Positions 16,463 through 24,891 of a stretch of DNA of 64,000 bases are shown piece by piece. Both the position numbers and the translations under genes were made by a program. The stretch comes from Streptomyces tirandamycinicus (GTDB taxonomy: Bacteria > Actinomycetota > Actinomycetes > Streptomycetales > Streptomycetaceae). The notes beneath the pieces are model-generated. The model worked only from the letters and a program-made list of their open reading frames with translations. It did no database searches and was not told where the DNA came from. The stretch lies in contig NZ_CP029188.1 of the NCBI RefSeq assembly GCF_003097515.1, forward strand, positions 7,050,531-7,114,530, in the 5' to 3' direction. Every line of letters starts with the position of its first letter. Positions within the stretch are counted from its first letter, which is position 1.

Positions 16463-17035
16463 ATGCCCGAGAAGGACGACGCCCCGACCGTCGCTGTCGA
16501 TCAGAGCGACCTGGCGCTGAGGGCAGCGGTGGCCTACCGCGTGAAGAAGAGGGTCGCAGCCATCTGCGACCCGGTGATCAACGCCAACGCCGACCAGATC
16601 AACGCCACCAAGGGCATGCGCAGCGTGGCGACGGAACTGCCGCTTCCCGACGGCGGCGTCATGCCGCTCGGCACCTTCACCCGCTCCATGGCGAAGGCGA
16701 AGTTCTCCGTCACGGACCCGAAGAAGGTGCTCGAGTACGCCGACGAGCAGGGCGAAACCGAGTACGTGATCCGCCCCTCCTTCGAGAAGGCGCTGCTCGC
16801 CCGCGTAGTCCTCGACCCGAAGACCAGCGAGGTCATCGACTCGGTGACCGGCGAGATTGTCGAGGGCATCAGCTACATCCCGGGCGGCCTGACGGACACC
16901 GTCGGCCCGAAGTGGAGCGACGCAGGGGTCGAGGCCCTGGACGCCCTGCTCGGCTTCGTGGACGCGGCACTGGAGAAGCTGCCCGAACTGACGGCGGCCG
17001 ACTTCTCCCTCCCGGTGCTGGAGGCAGGCCAGTGA
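16463..17035 (+). CDS. Conserved phage-type hypothetical protein
   Basis: 190 residues from ATG 16463. The protein starts with a helix (LALRAAVAYRVKKRVAAICDPVINANADQINA), then has beta-rich segments (VMPLGTFTRSMAKAKFSVTDPKKVLEYADE) and a helical C-terminus. It looks like the small replication/recombination-associated proteins at the start of actinophage early operons, but I cannot name it. Its stop overlaps the WhiB-like start (GTGA), so the two are co-translated. Confidence 0.65.
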   Translation: MPEKDDAPTVAVDQSDLALRAAVAYRVKKRVAAICDPVINANADQINATKGMRSVATELPLPDGGVMPLGTFTRSMAKAKFSVTDPKKVLEYADEQGETEYVIRPSFEKALLARVVLDPKTSEVIDSVTGEIVEGISYIPGGLTDTVGPKWSDAGVEALDALLGFVDAALEKLPELTAADFSLPVLEAGQ

Positions 17036-17343
17036 GCACTCCCACCTTCATGCTCGAAGCACCGTGCTCGCGCATCGACCCCGAGATCATGTTCCCGAAT
17101 CCGCGGGACGCCAAGGGGATCAAGCTCGCCAAGTCCACGTGCGGACGGTGCCCCTTCACGGCCCAGTGCCTGGAGCGGTCGCTCGATCCGGCCACCCGCT
17201 GCGACTCCGGAGTCTTCGGCGGCCTCACCGAGGACGAGCGCAAGAAGCTGATCAGGACCAGGAAACTCGGCCGGGCCGTGCCCATCAACTACGGGCCCAT
17301 ACCGCCCAAGTCGAGGCGCATGAAGGTCGCCGCCGCAGCTTGA
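17032..17343 (+). CDS. WhiB-like [4Fe-4S] transcription regulator
   Basis: 103 residues from GTG 17032. Four Cys at 12, 37, 40 and 46 (C-x24-C-x2-C-x5-C) match the WhiB iron-sulfur ligands. GVFGG replaces the usual G[VI]WGG turn, and the C-terminus is basic (RRMK). WhiB-like proteins bind sigma factor region 4 and regulate development and septation; the phage TM4 copy blocks host WhiB2 and septation. A phage copy beside replication genes and an ECF sigma factor suggests control of host differentiation or of phage transcription, which is inference. Confidence 0.88.
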   Translation: MSTPTFMLEAPCSRIDPEIMFPNPRDAKGIKLAKSTCGRCPFTAQCLERSLDPATRCDSGVFGGLTEDERKKLIRTRKLGRAVPINYGPIPPKSRRMKVAAAA

Positions 17344-17411
17344 TCGCCCGCACGCTCTGCCCGCCCCCGCCTTGCGCGCGGGGGCTCAGGCACCTCTCGC
17401 AAGGAACCCTC

Positions 17412-17732
17412 GTGATCTCCAGCGATACCCGCCTGGCGCTGATCGACCGGGCCACCGATCTCCTCGGCGACCCCGGGCTCAGCCCGGCAACGCTCACCGC
17501 CTTCGTGCGGAACCTGCGGCGCCGCGATCTCGACGTGTGCGACTGGCACCGCTGCGACGACTTCGCCACGGCCGCCGGCCTCACCCACCACCAGGCGCGC
17601 ACCGCGCTCGGGCAGCTCGTCCGCACCGGGCTGATGGAGCGCGACGTCGTCCCGCACCGCATCGGCCGCCAGGACGCCCGCTACACCGTCTACCGCCTGT
17701 CCCACACCACGCCGGAAGGGGTGACGCAGTGA
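17412..17732 (+). CDS. Small winged-helix protein
   Basis: 106 residues from GTG 17412 (AAGGA upstream). Sequence around DFATAAGLTHHQARTALGQLVRTGLMERD and a wing (HRIGRQDARYTVYRL) fits a MarR/replication-type winged helix. The stop overlaps the start of the next, replication-like gene (GTGA). It probably binds DNA as part of the replication or early-control module. Confidence 0.65.
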   Translation: MISSDTRLALIDRATDLLGDPGLSPATLTAFVRNLRRRDLDVCDWHRCDDFATAAGLTHHQARTALGQLVRTGLMERDVVPHRIGRQDARYTVYRLSHTTPEGVTQ

Positions 17733-18688
17733 CCGCTCACGACCCCGCTGACCTGGAAGAGCAGGTAGAGGCCACGCTGGGCCGCAAGGCTCCATACTCG
17801 CGGATTCCCGACTGGGTGACGCTGCACCCCGACGTCGAACCGCAGGCCATCGCGCTGTACTGCGTGCTGGCCGCGCACGTGAACATCTCCCGTTCCGACA
17901 GTCTGGTGTGGCCGACACGGCTGGCCATGGCGGAGATGCTCGGCTACACCCGCCCGCAGTCGGTGGACAAGTACATCAAGCAGCTCGAAGCCATCGGCGC
18001 GATCGACACCGAGGACTTCTCCCGGCCCAACGGCGCCAAGGGGAAGCGGTACACCGTCCACGAGACTCCGCCGGACGACTTCGACGGCGTTCACACGTTG
18101 TCCGCCTGGTACAAGCGGCGCCGCGAAGGCCTCGCCGCAGCCGGGCCTGCCCCGAAGCCGGGCCGCCCCCGCAAGAAGACGCCGGCCAAGGCGGATCAGG
18201 TTGCCGAGGCGCCGAAGCCTGCGGCGAAGAAGGCAGCCGCCCCGAAGCCTGCGGCGAAGGAGAAGACGCCCGAGGAGCTCGCTCTCGATGAGCAGGCCCG
18301 GAACGGCGCCGACAGGTGGTGGGAGCAGGCGGGCGAGCTGGTCACGAAGAAGAAGATGGGTCCCCTCATGGGGACCCCGAAGCAGAAGAGCGGCTACTAC
18401 CTGAACGTGCGCACCCGCATCCGGGAGGCCCTGGCAGCGGGCTACGACTCGCGCGTCATCTGGCAGGCCCTGCACGACATCGGTGAGTGGTCGCCCGCGA
18501 AGCGGGAGCTGGACCGGGCCCTGCGGCGCCTGTCCGGTGTCCGCCCGTCGCGTGCGAACAGCCACGGCCGGGCCCCCATCTTCACCAACGACCAGTGGCA
18601 GCAGAACCAGCCCGAGCAGGACGCTACGCCCGCGGTGCCTGCCGCCCCGGACCTGGCGGTGTTCGGTGTCCAGTCCGATGGTGTCTGA
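17729..18688 (+). CDS. Replication-initiator-like wHTH protein (DnaD/replisome-organiser type)
   Basis: 319 residues from GTG 17729. The N-terminal wHTH is clear: IALYCVLAAHVN, VWPTRLAMAEMLGYTRPQS, DKYIKQLEAIGAI, then FDGVHTLSAWYKRRR. An Ala/Lys/Pro linker has repeated APKPAAK blocks. The C-terminal domain (RWWEQAGELV, PKQKSGYYLNVRTRIREALAAGYDSRVIWQAL) resembles helicase-loader-interacting domains. A DnaC-like ATPase gene follows. Together they match phage origin-recognition and loader pairs. It probably binds the phage origin and recruits the loader; the site is unknown. Confidence 0.7.
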   Translation: MTAHDPADLEEQVEATLGRKAPYSRIPDWVTLHPDVEPQAIALYCVLAAHVNISRSDSLVWPTRLAMAEMLGYTRPQSVDKYIKQLEAIGAIDTEDFSRPNGAKGKRYTVHETPPDDFDGVHTLSAWYKRRREGLAAAGPAPKPGRPRKKTPAKADQVAEAPKPAAKKAAAPKPAAKEKTPEELALDEQARNGADRWWEQAGELVTKKKMGPLMGTPKQKSGYYLNVRTRIREALAAGYDSRVIWQALHDIGEWSPAKRELDRALRRLSGVRPSRANSHGRAPIFTNDQWQQNQPEQDATPAVPAAPDLAVFGVQSDGV

Positions 18689-18719
18689 CCAGCCGACCGA
18701 CGAGAGGAGGACCGACGAC

Positions 18720-19526
18720 ATGTCGATCGCTCTGCCTGCCCCCGCCCCTCCCGAGAGCCGCGAGCCGGTGCCCGCCGCCAGCCCGGTGGCCGCCGTCAGG
18801 GAGATCCTGCTGCGCCGTGGGCTCGACCCCAGCAAGGCAGCGCTCACGGAAGACCGGCCGGACAGCACCGAGGACTACCAGCGGCAGGTGTACCGGCAGG
18901 CGTGGGTGAACTCCCTCGCCCTCTCCGGCCACGCGGAGTACGCGCGCTACACGCTCGACTCGCTGGACGAGGCACAGTTCCCCCAGCATCTGCGGGAGTA
19001 CGTCGGTCAGCTTTCGGCCGCACGCCGCCACAACCGCGAGCAGGCCAAGCTCGACCCCGAGGACCGGCGGATACTGCGGCCGAACATCCTCAACCTCATC
19101 GCGGCCGGTGGTGTCGGCGCGGGCAAGACAGTCGCCGCGGCGGCGGCCGGCGCGTTCGCCGTCGAGTGCGGCCTGATGGCGCGCTTCGTGTCCCACTCCA
19201 TGTACCTGTCGTGGCTCCAGCCGGACAACGCCCCGGCGGGGCTGACCAAGGTTCAGGTGCGGGAGCGCTACGAGCGGTGCGATCTGCTGATCGTGGACGA
19301 CCTGTGCAACGAGATGGACCAGTACGCCACGAACCACGTACGCACCAACACCTCGGACCTGATCACGTCCCGGATCAACTCCGGCCGCGCGACGCTGTTC
19401 ACGACCAACCTCAACTTCGACCAGGTCGCCGAAGTCCTCGGCGAGCGGCTGGCGTCCCGCGTCGGCAACCGTGCGACGGTGCTGAAGATGATGGGAGATG
19501 ACCGGCGAAAGCCGCAAAGGTGGTAG
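18720..19526 (+). CDS. DnaC/IstB-like helicase-loader AAA+ ATPase
   Basis: 268 residues; ATG 18720 chosen for AGGAGG at 9 nt. Walker A GGVGAGKT, Walker B LLIVDDLCNE, a sensor strand TLFTTNLNFD, and an Arg-finger region (GERLASRVG) are in the DnaC order. The N-terminal 100 residues are helical and likely bind helicase or the initiator. In phage this protein loads the replicative helicase (host DnaB) at the origin set by the upstream wHTH protein. It ends before a DUF2637 gene with its own RBS. Confidence 0.85.
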   Translation: MSIALPAPAPPESREPVPAASPVAAVREILLRRGLDPSKAALTEDRPDSTEDYQRQVYRQAWVNSLALSGHAEYARYTLDSLDEAQFPQHLREYVGQLSAARRHNREQAKLDPEDRRILRPNILNLIAAGGVGAGKTVAAAAAGAFAVECGLMARFVSHSMYLSWLQPDNAPAGLTKVQVRERYERCDLLIVDDLCNEMDQYATNHVRTNTSDLITSRINSGRATLFTTNLNFDQVAEVLGERLASRVGNRATVLKMMGDDRRKPQRW

Positions 19527-19655
19527 CAGTGGCGAGGCTTTGACGGCATAACGACAAAGTGACACGGTCGAGAGGCTGAGGGTGATCTAGGCTGTCCGGG
19601 ACCGGGCGCTCACGAGCAAGAGCGCACCAGGGCAACGCTCCAGGAGGACAGCAAC

Positions 19656-20879
19656 GTGGCCCGATCCCTCTCGACCGCGCGCCTTGCCACCATGTCCGAG
19701 GCGGAGATTCGATCCGCTGAACGCACCCTGAAGAACGGGACCTGGGCAATCACTGCCGGGGCCTTGCTCTTCAGCGTGCTCACCGTCACCCCGCTCGTCC
19801 GATCGGTCAGCCCGGCTGGCTGGGAATGGACCGCGCCCATCCTGCCGCTCGTCGTGGACGCCGCGGTGATCATCGTCGTGAAGCTCGACTCGGTGGTCTC
19901 CAGGCTCGGTAGCACCGGCGGCGCCTGGCCGGCGCTGCTGCGGTGGATGACCGGCATGATGACGCTCGCTCTCAACGTCGGCCACAGCGCCCTGCACGGC
20001 GACTGGGTCGGTGTGGCCGTGCACTCCGTCGCGCCGCTCTTGCTGATCGTCACCGCGGAGGCGGGCCTTGCCTACCGGCGCGCGATCAGCTCCGCTTTGG
20101 ACCGCATCGCCGCCGAGGAAGCCGCCGCCGAAGCGCGGAGGCAGACCGAGCGCGAGGCGAAGGAGCAGCGCCTGCGTGAGGAGCGGGAGCGCGAGCGCGC
20201 GGCGCGGGAACAGGCTGCTCGGGAAGAGCGCGAGCACGCGGAGCAGATCGAGCGTGAGCGCCAGGAGCGCGAGGACGCCCGCCTGCGCGCCGAGCGCGAG
20301 CACGCCCTGACCGTCGAGCGGGAGCGGGCGGAGCGCGAAGCGCAGCAGGAGAAGGAGCGCGCTGAGCGAGAAGAGCGCATCGAGCGCCAGCGTGCCGAGC
20401 GGGCAGCGGCCGAGCGCCGCCACCAGGAGGAGCGCGAGCGCAAGGAGCGCATCGAGCGGGAGCGCCAGGACCGCGCGGAGCGCCAGCGCCGGGAACAGGA
20501 GCTCGCGGCGCAGACCTCCGCAGCGGCCGCGGCTCCCGCTCCCGCCCGGCAGCCGGTGAGCGCGAAGGCCCACACGCGGCCGCCCCGTGTGGTGCAGCCC
20601 GTCGTCATGGAGAACGAGTTCGCCGGCATGACGCAAGCCGAGGCGGAGGCGGCGCTGTTCGAGCTGTACCGCGCTGCCCGTGACGCGAGCACGTACCCGG
20701 AGTGGGAGCAGGACCCGCTGGCCCAGCCGGGCGGGGAGTTCTGCGGCAGCCGGCTCGGGGTTCGGCTGGGCCGTTCGGACGCGTCGGGCCGCGCGAAGGT
20801 CAAGCCCAAGTTCGAGCGGTGGTACGCGGAGCACCTTGAGAAGAAGGCCGAAGAGCGGGAGCTCGTCGGCGTGGGCTGA
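19656..20879 (+). CDS. DUF2637 membrane protein with long Arg/Glu coiled coil (Spd-like)
   Basis: 407 residues from GTG 19656 (GGAGGA upstream). Residues 25-150 hold about four TM segments (ITAGALLFSVLTVTPLV, WTAPILPLVVDAAVIIVV, MTGMMTLALNVGHSAL, VAPLLLIVTAEAGLAY), the DUF2637 pattern. Then comes about 130 residues of almost pure Glu/Arg/Gln coiled coil, and a basic C-terminal domain. DUF2637 proteins are frequent on Streptomyces plasmids and integrative elements, where similar proteins assist intramycelial spread. It may tether plasmid DNA or replication proteins to the membrane. Confidence 0.75.
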   Translation: MARSLSTARLATMSEAEIRSAERTLKNGTWAITAGALLFSVLTVTPLVRSVSPAGWEWTAPILPLVVDAAVIIVVKLDSVVSRLGSTGGAWPALLRWMTGMMTLALNVGHSALHGDWVGVAVHSVAPLLLIVTAEAGLAYRRAISSALDRIAAEEAAAEARRQTEREAKEQRLREERERERAAREQAAREEREHAEQIERERQEREDARLRAEREHALTVERERAEREAQQEKERAEREERIERQRAERAAAERRHQEERERKERIERERQDRAERQRREQELAAQTSAAAAAPAPARQPVSAKAHTRPPRVVQPVVMENEFAGMTQAEAEAALFELYRAARDASTYPEWEQDPLAQPGGEFCGSRLGVRLGRSDASGRAKVKPKFERWYAEHLEKKAEERELVGVG

Positions 20880-20897
20880 CCCCACATGCATTCCGTG

Positions 20898-20933
20898 ACG
20901 GCGGGCGCCTCATATCCTCGGGGCGCCCGCCGT
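20898..20933 (+). terminator. Intrinsic terminator after DUF2637 gene
   Basis: A perfect 12-bp stem (ACGGCGGGCGCC, 20898-20909, with 20922-20933) is followed by CGTCGTT. It lies 18 nt after the stop. Confidence 0.75.
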
Positions 20934-20965
20934 CGTCGTTCCGGCTCATCGAATGGACCTTTCTC

Positions 20966-21403
20966 ATGGACCGCTCCCAGCAGGCAGCCGAGGCGCGGCT
21001 GATTGCGGCCGCGCATGCGCGTGAGGCCTCTGACTTCGCCCGGGCGATCGTCGGTTCCACATCCGGTGCGGACACCGCGGCGGAGCGCATCCGTGCCGGG
21101 CGCCGGCTGAGGCTGTTGAGCCTGCAAGTGCTCCAGTGGACTGTTCGGGCGGAGATCCTGCGCGGCACCCCGTGGCCGGAGCTGGCGGCGGCCCTCGGTC
21201 GCGACGAGGAGTCGCTGAGGGCCGAGTACGAGGCGGGCACGTTGCAGTGGGCCGATCGGTTGGCCGACGACGCGGCGGCCGCCGAGCAGAGCGTCGAGGC
21301 CGCGCGCGCCCTGGATGCCTGGTACCGGACGCACGCCGAGGAGCTGATCGACCCGGCCGAAGACGCCCCGGTATCAGGGCTTTTCACGCCCCCAAACGGC
21401 TGA
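20966..21403 (+). CDS. Hypothetical all-helical protein
   Basis: 145 residues from ATG 20966, mostly helical: RLIAAAHAREASDFARAIVG, LRLLSLQVLQWTVRAEILRG, then a short HTH-like turn TPWPELAAALGRDEESLRAEYEAG and an acidic tail. The HTH-like centre suggests a small regulator. No family recognised. It lies between a terminator and the Sak4-like gene leader. Confidence 0.6.
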   Translation: MDRSQQAAEARLIAAAHAREASDFARAIVGSTSGADTAAERIRAGRRLRLLSLQVLQWTVRAEILRGTPWPELAAALGRDEESLRAEYEAGTLQWADRLADDAAAAEQSVEAARALDAWYRTHAEELIDPAEDAPVSGLFTPPNG

Positions 21404-21407
21404 CCTG

Positions 21408-21459
21408 GGTGGTAAACTGACCACCATGTCCAAGAGGGGATCTTAGGCCCCTCCGCAGC
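21408..21459 (+). promoter_or_regulatory. Leader with dyad and 6-codon reading frame
   Basis: GGTGGT-n6-ACCACC (21408-21425) is a dyad. It is followed at once by a six-codon frame ATG...TAG (21426-21446) overlapping a short stem (GAGGGG with CCCCTC). It lies 70 nt before the recombinase gene and could be an operator plus leader attenuator. Confidence 0.3.
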
Positions 21460-21525
21460 GCATCATGCCCCGGTACGAGCAAGCCGTGGGCATCAACGCT
21501 CCGCATCAACCAGAAAGGCACCGCC

Positions 21526-23295
21526 GTGGCCGGACGCGTCGCACCCGAGCGCCAACGAACCAGTCTCAAGCCGAACGGCCTCCCGTCATGGCCCATGCTT
21601 CTGCTTGCGGGGACGGAGAAGTCCGGCAAGTCCTATGAGGCCGCCGCGTTCTCGGGGAGCGACCTGATCGGCCGGACGTTCTGGATCGAGATTGGCGAAG
21701 GCGAGGGACACCACTACGGTGCCGTGCCCGGGGCCCGCTACGAACTCGTGCCCCACGACGGCAGCCTCCGCGACATTCTCGACGCCGTCCGATGGGCTGT
21801 CTGGCAGCCGCGGGGCGAGGACGGCAAGCCGAACGCCATCGTGCTCGACTCGGTGAGCGTCCTGTGGGAACTCCTCGGTGACGAGCAAGCTGTGATCTCC
21901 CGCCGGCGGGCTGCGGAACGCGCCGCCCGGCAGAAGCAGCCGGCCCCGACCGATCCCACCGACTACACCATCACCACCGACCAGTGGAACGTGGCCAAGA
22001 AGCGCTGGGGACTGGTTATCGACGCCCTGCGCCACCACGACGGCCCCGTCATCCTCTGCGCCCGTATGGACGAGGTCACGCTGTTCGATGCCGCTGGCCA
22101 GCCGACCAAGGACCGCACATGGAAGATCCAGGCGGAGAAGAAGCTGCCCTTCGAGGTCACCGGGACGCTCCAGCTTCGCGGGTACCGACGGGCATTCCTC
22201 ACAGGGATGCGCAGCCTCACTCTGAACATCACCCCGGACAAGACGGTGCCCTACCCGGGATTCTCTCTCGACAAGCTGATGCGCGACCTCGGGCTGCACG
22301 AGTTGGAGGCCGCGCCGCGTACGTACGTCGCGCCCCAACCGGAGGCGTACGTGGAGGAGCACGACTCGGAACTGGCCCGACTGGCGGATCGGAACAACCG
22401 CTCACGCGAAGCACGGCAGAACGCGGCTCAAGGACAGCTTCCGGACCCGGAGGCGGTCTCGCGCGCCATCCGGGCGGCGTTCGAGTCGCGCAGCGACAAG
22501 CGGCGGGAGCTGGTCAAGGTGCGTGCCCACTACGGCGCCAGTGTTCTGGCTCAGGTGGTGGTGAGCACGCCGTGGGGTGAGATGGACGCCAACGCGGCGA
22601 TCGACACGGCGCTCCTCAACATCGAGCCCGCCACGCCGGGCGAGCAGGCTGGCCGTCCCCAGCCCTCCGGCCCGGCCCCGGCTGCCCTGCCACTGGACGC
22701 GGACGAGATCGAGCGGCGGCTCGCCGAGGCGCTGTCAGCGCCCGACGCTGAGCAGCGTCTCCACACGATGCGCGAGGAGTACGGAGCCGCGCCGCTCGCG
22801 CAGACCGTCGTACAGACGGAGTGGGGAACGGTCGACGCGAACAGCGCGATCACCATGGCGCTCATGAGCGGGAACGAACGACAGTCGGCCGGTAGTGCAC
22901 CCGCCCCGGCCCCCGAGCCCGCACCGCAGCAGAGCCCGCCCGTCGAGCCGCCCGCCCCGCCAGCTCCTCGAACCGCCCCGCGCCGCGCAAGCATGACCGC
23001 CGAGGAACGCGCGCGGGCCAACATGATCGCCGAGCTGGAGTTGCAGGCGCAGATGCTCGGGATGAACACCACGGAGTTCGTCGCCGACCTTCTCCCAGCG
23101 GGAGCCACCAGCGTCGAGGACATCAGGGGCGGCAGCCGCCTCCAGGACCACATCCGGGGCCACCGAGCCCAGGTTCTCGCGGCGTTCACCAAGCGGGGGA
23201 TGGCGCAGGCGGCGGCCGAGTACGCGAAGTTCGGCGACCGTGTTCCGGCGAGGAACATCAACCAGTTCATCACTGGCGTGCTTCAGGGGAAGTGA
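21526..23295 (+). CDS. Sak4/RecA-type recombination ATPase with duplicated C-terminal domain
   Basis: 589 residues from GTG 21526. The first 260 residues are a RecA-core AAA ATPase of phage Sak4 type: Walker A GTEKSGKS, Walker B AIVLDSVSVL, a loop DYTITTDQWNVAKKRWG and ILCARMDE. Sak4-type proteins assist ssDNA annealing with phage SSB, and an ssb gene is present at 13.2 kb. The C-terminal half carries a tandem repeat of about 60 residues (VKVRAHYGASVLAQVVVSTPWG and MREEYGAAPLAQTVVQTEWG), separated by Pro-rich linkers, then a helical domain. The repeat is not part of the usual short Sak4. Confidence 0.75.
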   Translation: MAGRVAPERQRTSLKPNGLPSWPMLLLAGTEKSGKSYEAAAFSGSDLIGRTFWIEIGEGEGHHYGAVPGARYELVPHDGSLRDILDAVRWAVWQPRGEDGKPNAIVLDSVSVLWELLGDEQAVISRRRAAERAARQKQPAPTDPTDYTITTDQWNVAKKRWGLVIDALRHHDGPVILCARMDEVTLFDAAGQPTKDRTWKIQAEKKLPFEVTGTLQLRGYRRAFLTGMRSLTLNITPDKTVPYPGFSLDKLMRDLGLHELEAAPRTYVAPQPEAYVEEHDSELARLADRNNRSREARQNAAQGQLPDPEAVSRAIRAAFESRSDKRRELVKVRAHYGASVLAQVVVSTPWGEMDANAAIDTALLNIEPATPGEQAGRPQPSGPAPAALPLDADEIERRLAEALSAPDAEQRLHTMREEYGAAPLAQTVVQTEWGTVDANSAITMALMSGNERQSAGSAPAPAPEPAPQQSPPVEPPAPPAPRTAPRRASMTAEERARANMIAELELQAQMLGMNTTEFVADLLPAGATSVEDIRGGSRLQDHIRGHRAQVLAAFTKRGMAQAAAEYAKFGDRVPARNINQFITGVLQGK

Positions 23296-23435
23296 TGGCG
23301 TGACGTGCCGATCTCCGGGGCACTGCGACGTGCTCCGGAGATCAGCCAGGGTGGCCCGCTCGTTGCGTCACGTCACGTCACGTCCTCTCCATCGGCCTCC
23401 GCGCCTGGCGGGTGCACCGATCCGAACGGGCGGGG

Positions 23436-24004
23436 TACGGGGTACGGCCCTGGGGCGGGGTACGGGGTACGGCTCGGCGAGCGGTACGGCTCGGCGAGGG
23501 GTACGGGGTACGCCGGGCGCCTCTCGGGGGTACGGGTACGGCTCGGGTACGGGTACGGGCGGCGCGGAGGTACGGGTACGGCTGAAGGGGTACGCCCCCT
23601 TCAGCCCTCCGCGCGCGAATGCGGCGCAAGGTGTTCCCCCGGGGAACAGCGCCACCCCTGCAGAACGAGGGTGCGGCTCCCGTCACACCCCGACCACCCA
23701 CGGTACGGGCCGGGTGCACCCCATCTGACCTGCGTATATGACCGTACCTTGTGGGAGGCTCTCCGTACCCGTACCCGTACCTGAAGGTGGCGGCGTACCC
23801 GTACCCGAACGCCGTACCCGTACCTCGGCTTACCCGTACCGCGTACCTGCGTACCCCTGCGCCCGGCGGCCGTACCCCGTCCCCGGCGGAGACCCCGGGG
23901 GACGGGGAAGGAACGCCGTACCCCCGTACCCAGAGGCGCGGGGGTACGGGGTACGGGGGTACGGGGTACGCGCATGGAACGAGGGCGCACCCGCATGGGG
24001 TACG
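23436..24004. repeat. GTACGG iteron array in inverted arms
   Basis: Left arm 23436-23594: about 14 GTAC units in the orientation GGTACGG, often doubled as GGTACGGGTACGG. Right arm 23743-23926: about 15 units in the opposite orientation (CCGTACCC). A further direct block of about five units is at 23943-24004. The parS-like palindrome at 23632-23648 lies between the arms. Units are spaced 6-7 bp within doublets. Such arrays are typical of plasmid iterons or centromeres. Confidence 0.7.
23632..23648. repeat. parS-like palindrome 2
   Basis: TGTTCCCCCGGGGAACA, a perfect match to the family consensus, placed between the two inverted iteron arms. Confidence 0.7.
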
Positions 24005-24026
24005 CCCTCGAAGCGAACGACTCGAC

Positions 24027-24584
24027 CTACTGGCCAGCCGCGTCGCGCTGCCTCTTGCGTTCGGCCGTTCGCTCCGCGGCCCGCGCCCGGTCGGCCTCTT
24101 CCTCCGCGCGCACCAGCTCCAGGAACCGCTCGGGGTACTCGTCGGCGAGACGGCGACGCGCTCGAGAACGGGGACTGGGCTCCGGCATCAGGTGGCCCCG
24201 GCGCGCCACCATTCCCGCCTGCACCCGGAACAGGATCTCCGCTTCGTGTTCCGCCCTGGCCCGGACCTGAGCCAGGCGGCGGCGATGTGCGTTGTTGGAC
24301 TCACCGGGAACGGCGGGCAGGTACTTCTCCGGCTCCCGCACGATGTCCGGAATCAGGCGCCGGGCCTTGCGGACGAGCTCGGGCGAGCGGATCGCGTACG
24401 CCACGACCTGGTCGCGGTCGTCGTTGTCCGTTGCGATGAAGGCAGCAAGCTCCGCGGCGAACTCTCGGTTGGTCAGAGCGCTGAGGGCCTTGATCTGCTC
24501 GGTGACTGCAACCAGGTCAGGTTCTGTCCATCGACTCTGGCGGGAGCCCCGGCCGTCAGGCGCGTCTTGCTGCGGTGCCGCCAT
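24027..24584 (-). CDS. Hypothetical protein
   Basis: 185 residues from ATG 24584. N-terminal helices (DLVAVTEQIKALSALTNREFAAELAAFIATDNDDRDQ) then VRKARRLIPDIVREPEKYLPAVPG and a long charged helix ending RAAERTAERKRQRDA. The pattern is like small DNA-binding or partition-accessory proteins, but I cannot assign it. It ends at the edge of the iteron array and is read in the late direction. Confidence 0.55.
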   Translation of the reverse strand: MAAPQQDAPDGRGSRQSRWTEPDLVAVTEQIKALSALTNREFAAELAAFIATDNDDRDQVVAYAIRSPELVRKARRLIPDIVREPEKYLPAVPGESNNAHRRRLAQVRARAEHEAEILFRVQAGMVARRGHLMPEPSPRSRARRRLADEYPERFLELVRAEEEADRARAAERTAERKRQRDAAGQ

Positions 24585-24891
24585 CCCGGCTGGCCCTCCT
24601 GGGATCGATCATGGTCGGCCGAAGCCGACAGCGGTATAGGGGAAGGTGGCCGCCCTGCGCCCGATCTCCCCGCGAGCCGGATCATCCCGGATAGCGGCCA
24701 GTACCCGACCCTGGGCCCCCGGAGGGGCGCAGTTTGCTTGGCGCTTCCCTGCGGTCAACGCTCCGGGCCCAACCAGTAGGACAGCCCCGAAAGCCGCAAG
24801 GTCGCTTCCTGCGACGGCGAGATCGGCGGCACGGCGGCCACCTTATGCGGATGATACCCGCGTGACCCGGCAGGGCCTGTATCCAGCAGCT
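24585..24891. other. Intergenic, 307 bp
   Basis: Between the holin-like gene and the 24584 start, both minus strand. I see no gene and no strong motif; a promoter for the 24584 gene may be here. Confidence 0.3.

Larger units (their letters stand above)
23296..24026. other. Untranslated region between convergent genes, candidate ori/centromere
   Basis: 730 bp without a believable gene. It holds an array of about 34 GTAC units (23436-24004) and one parS-like palindrome. Frames here encode only Arg/Gly/Pro/Tyr repeats and are artefacts of the repeats. Confidence 0.6.

Noticed and set aside
23305..24779. Several long frames across the GTAC array
   Set aside because: They are products of the short repeat (Gly-Tyr-Gly or Val-Pro-Val-Pro runs) in several frames and strands at once.
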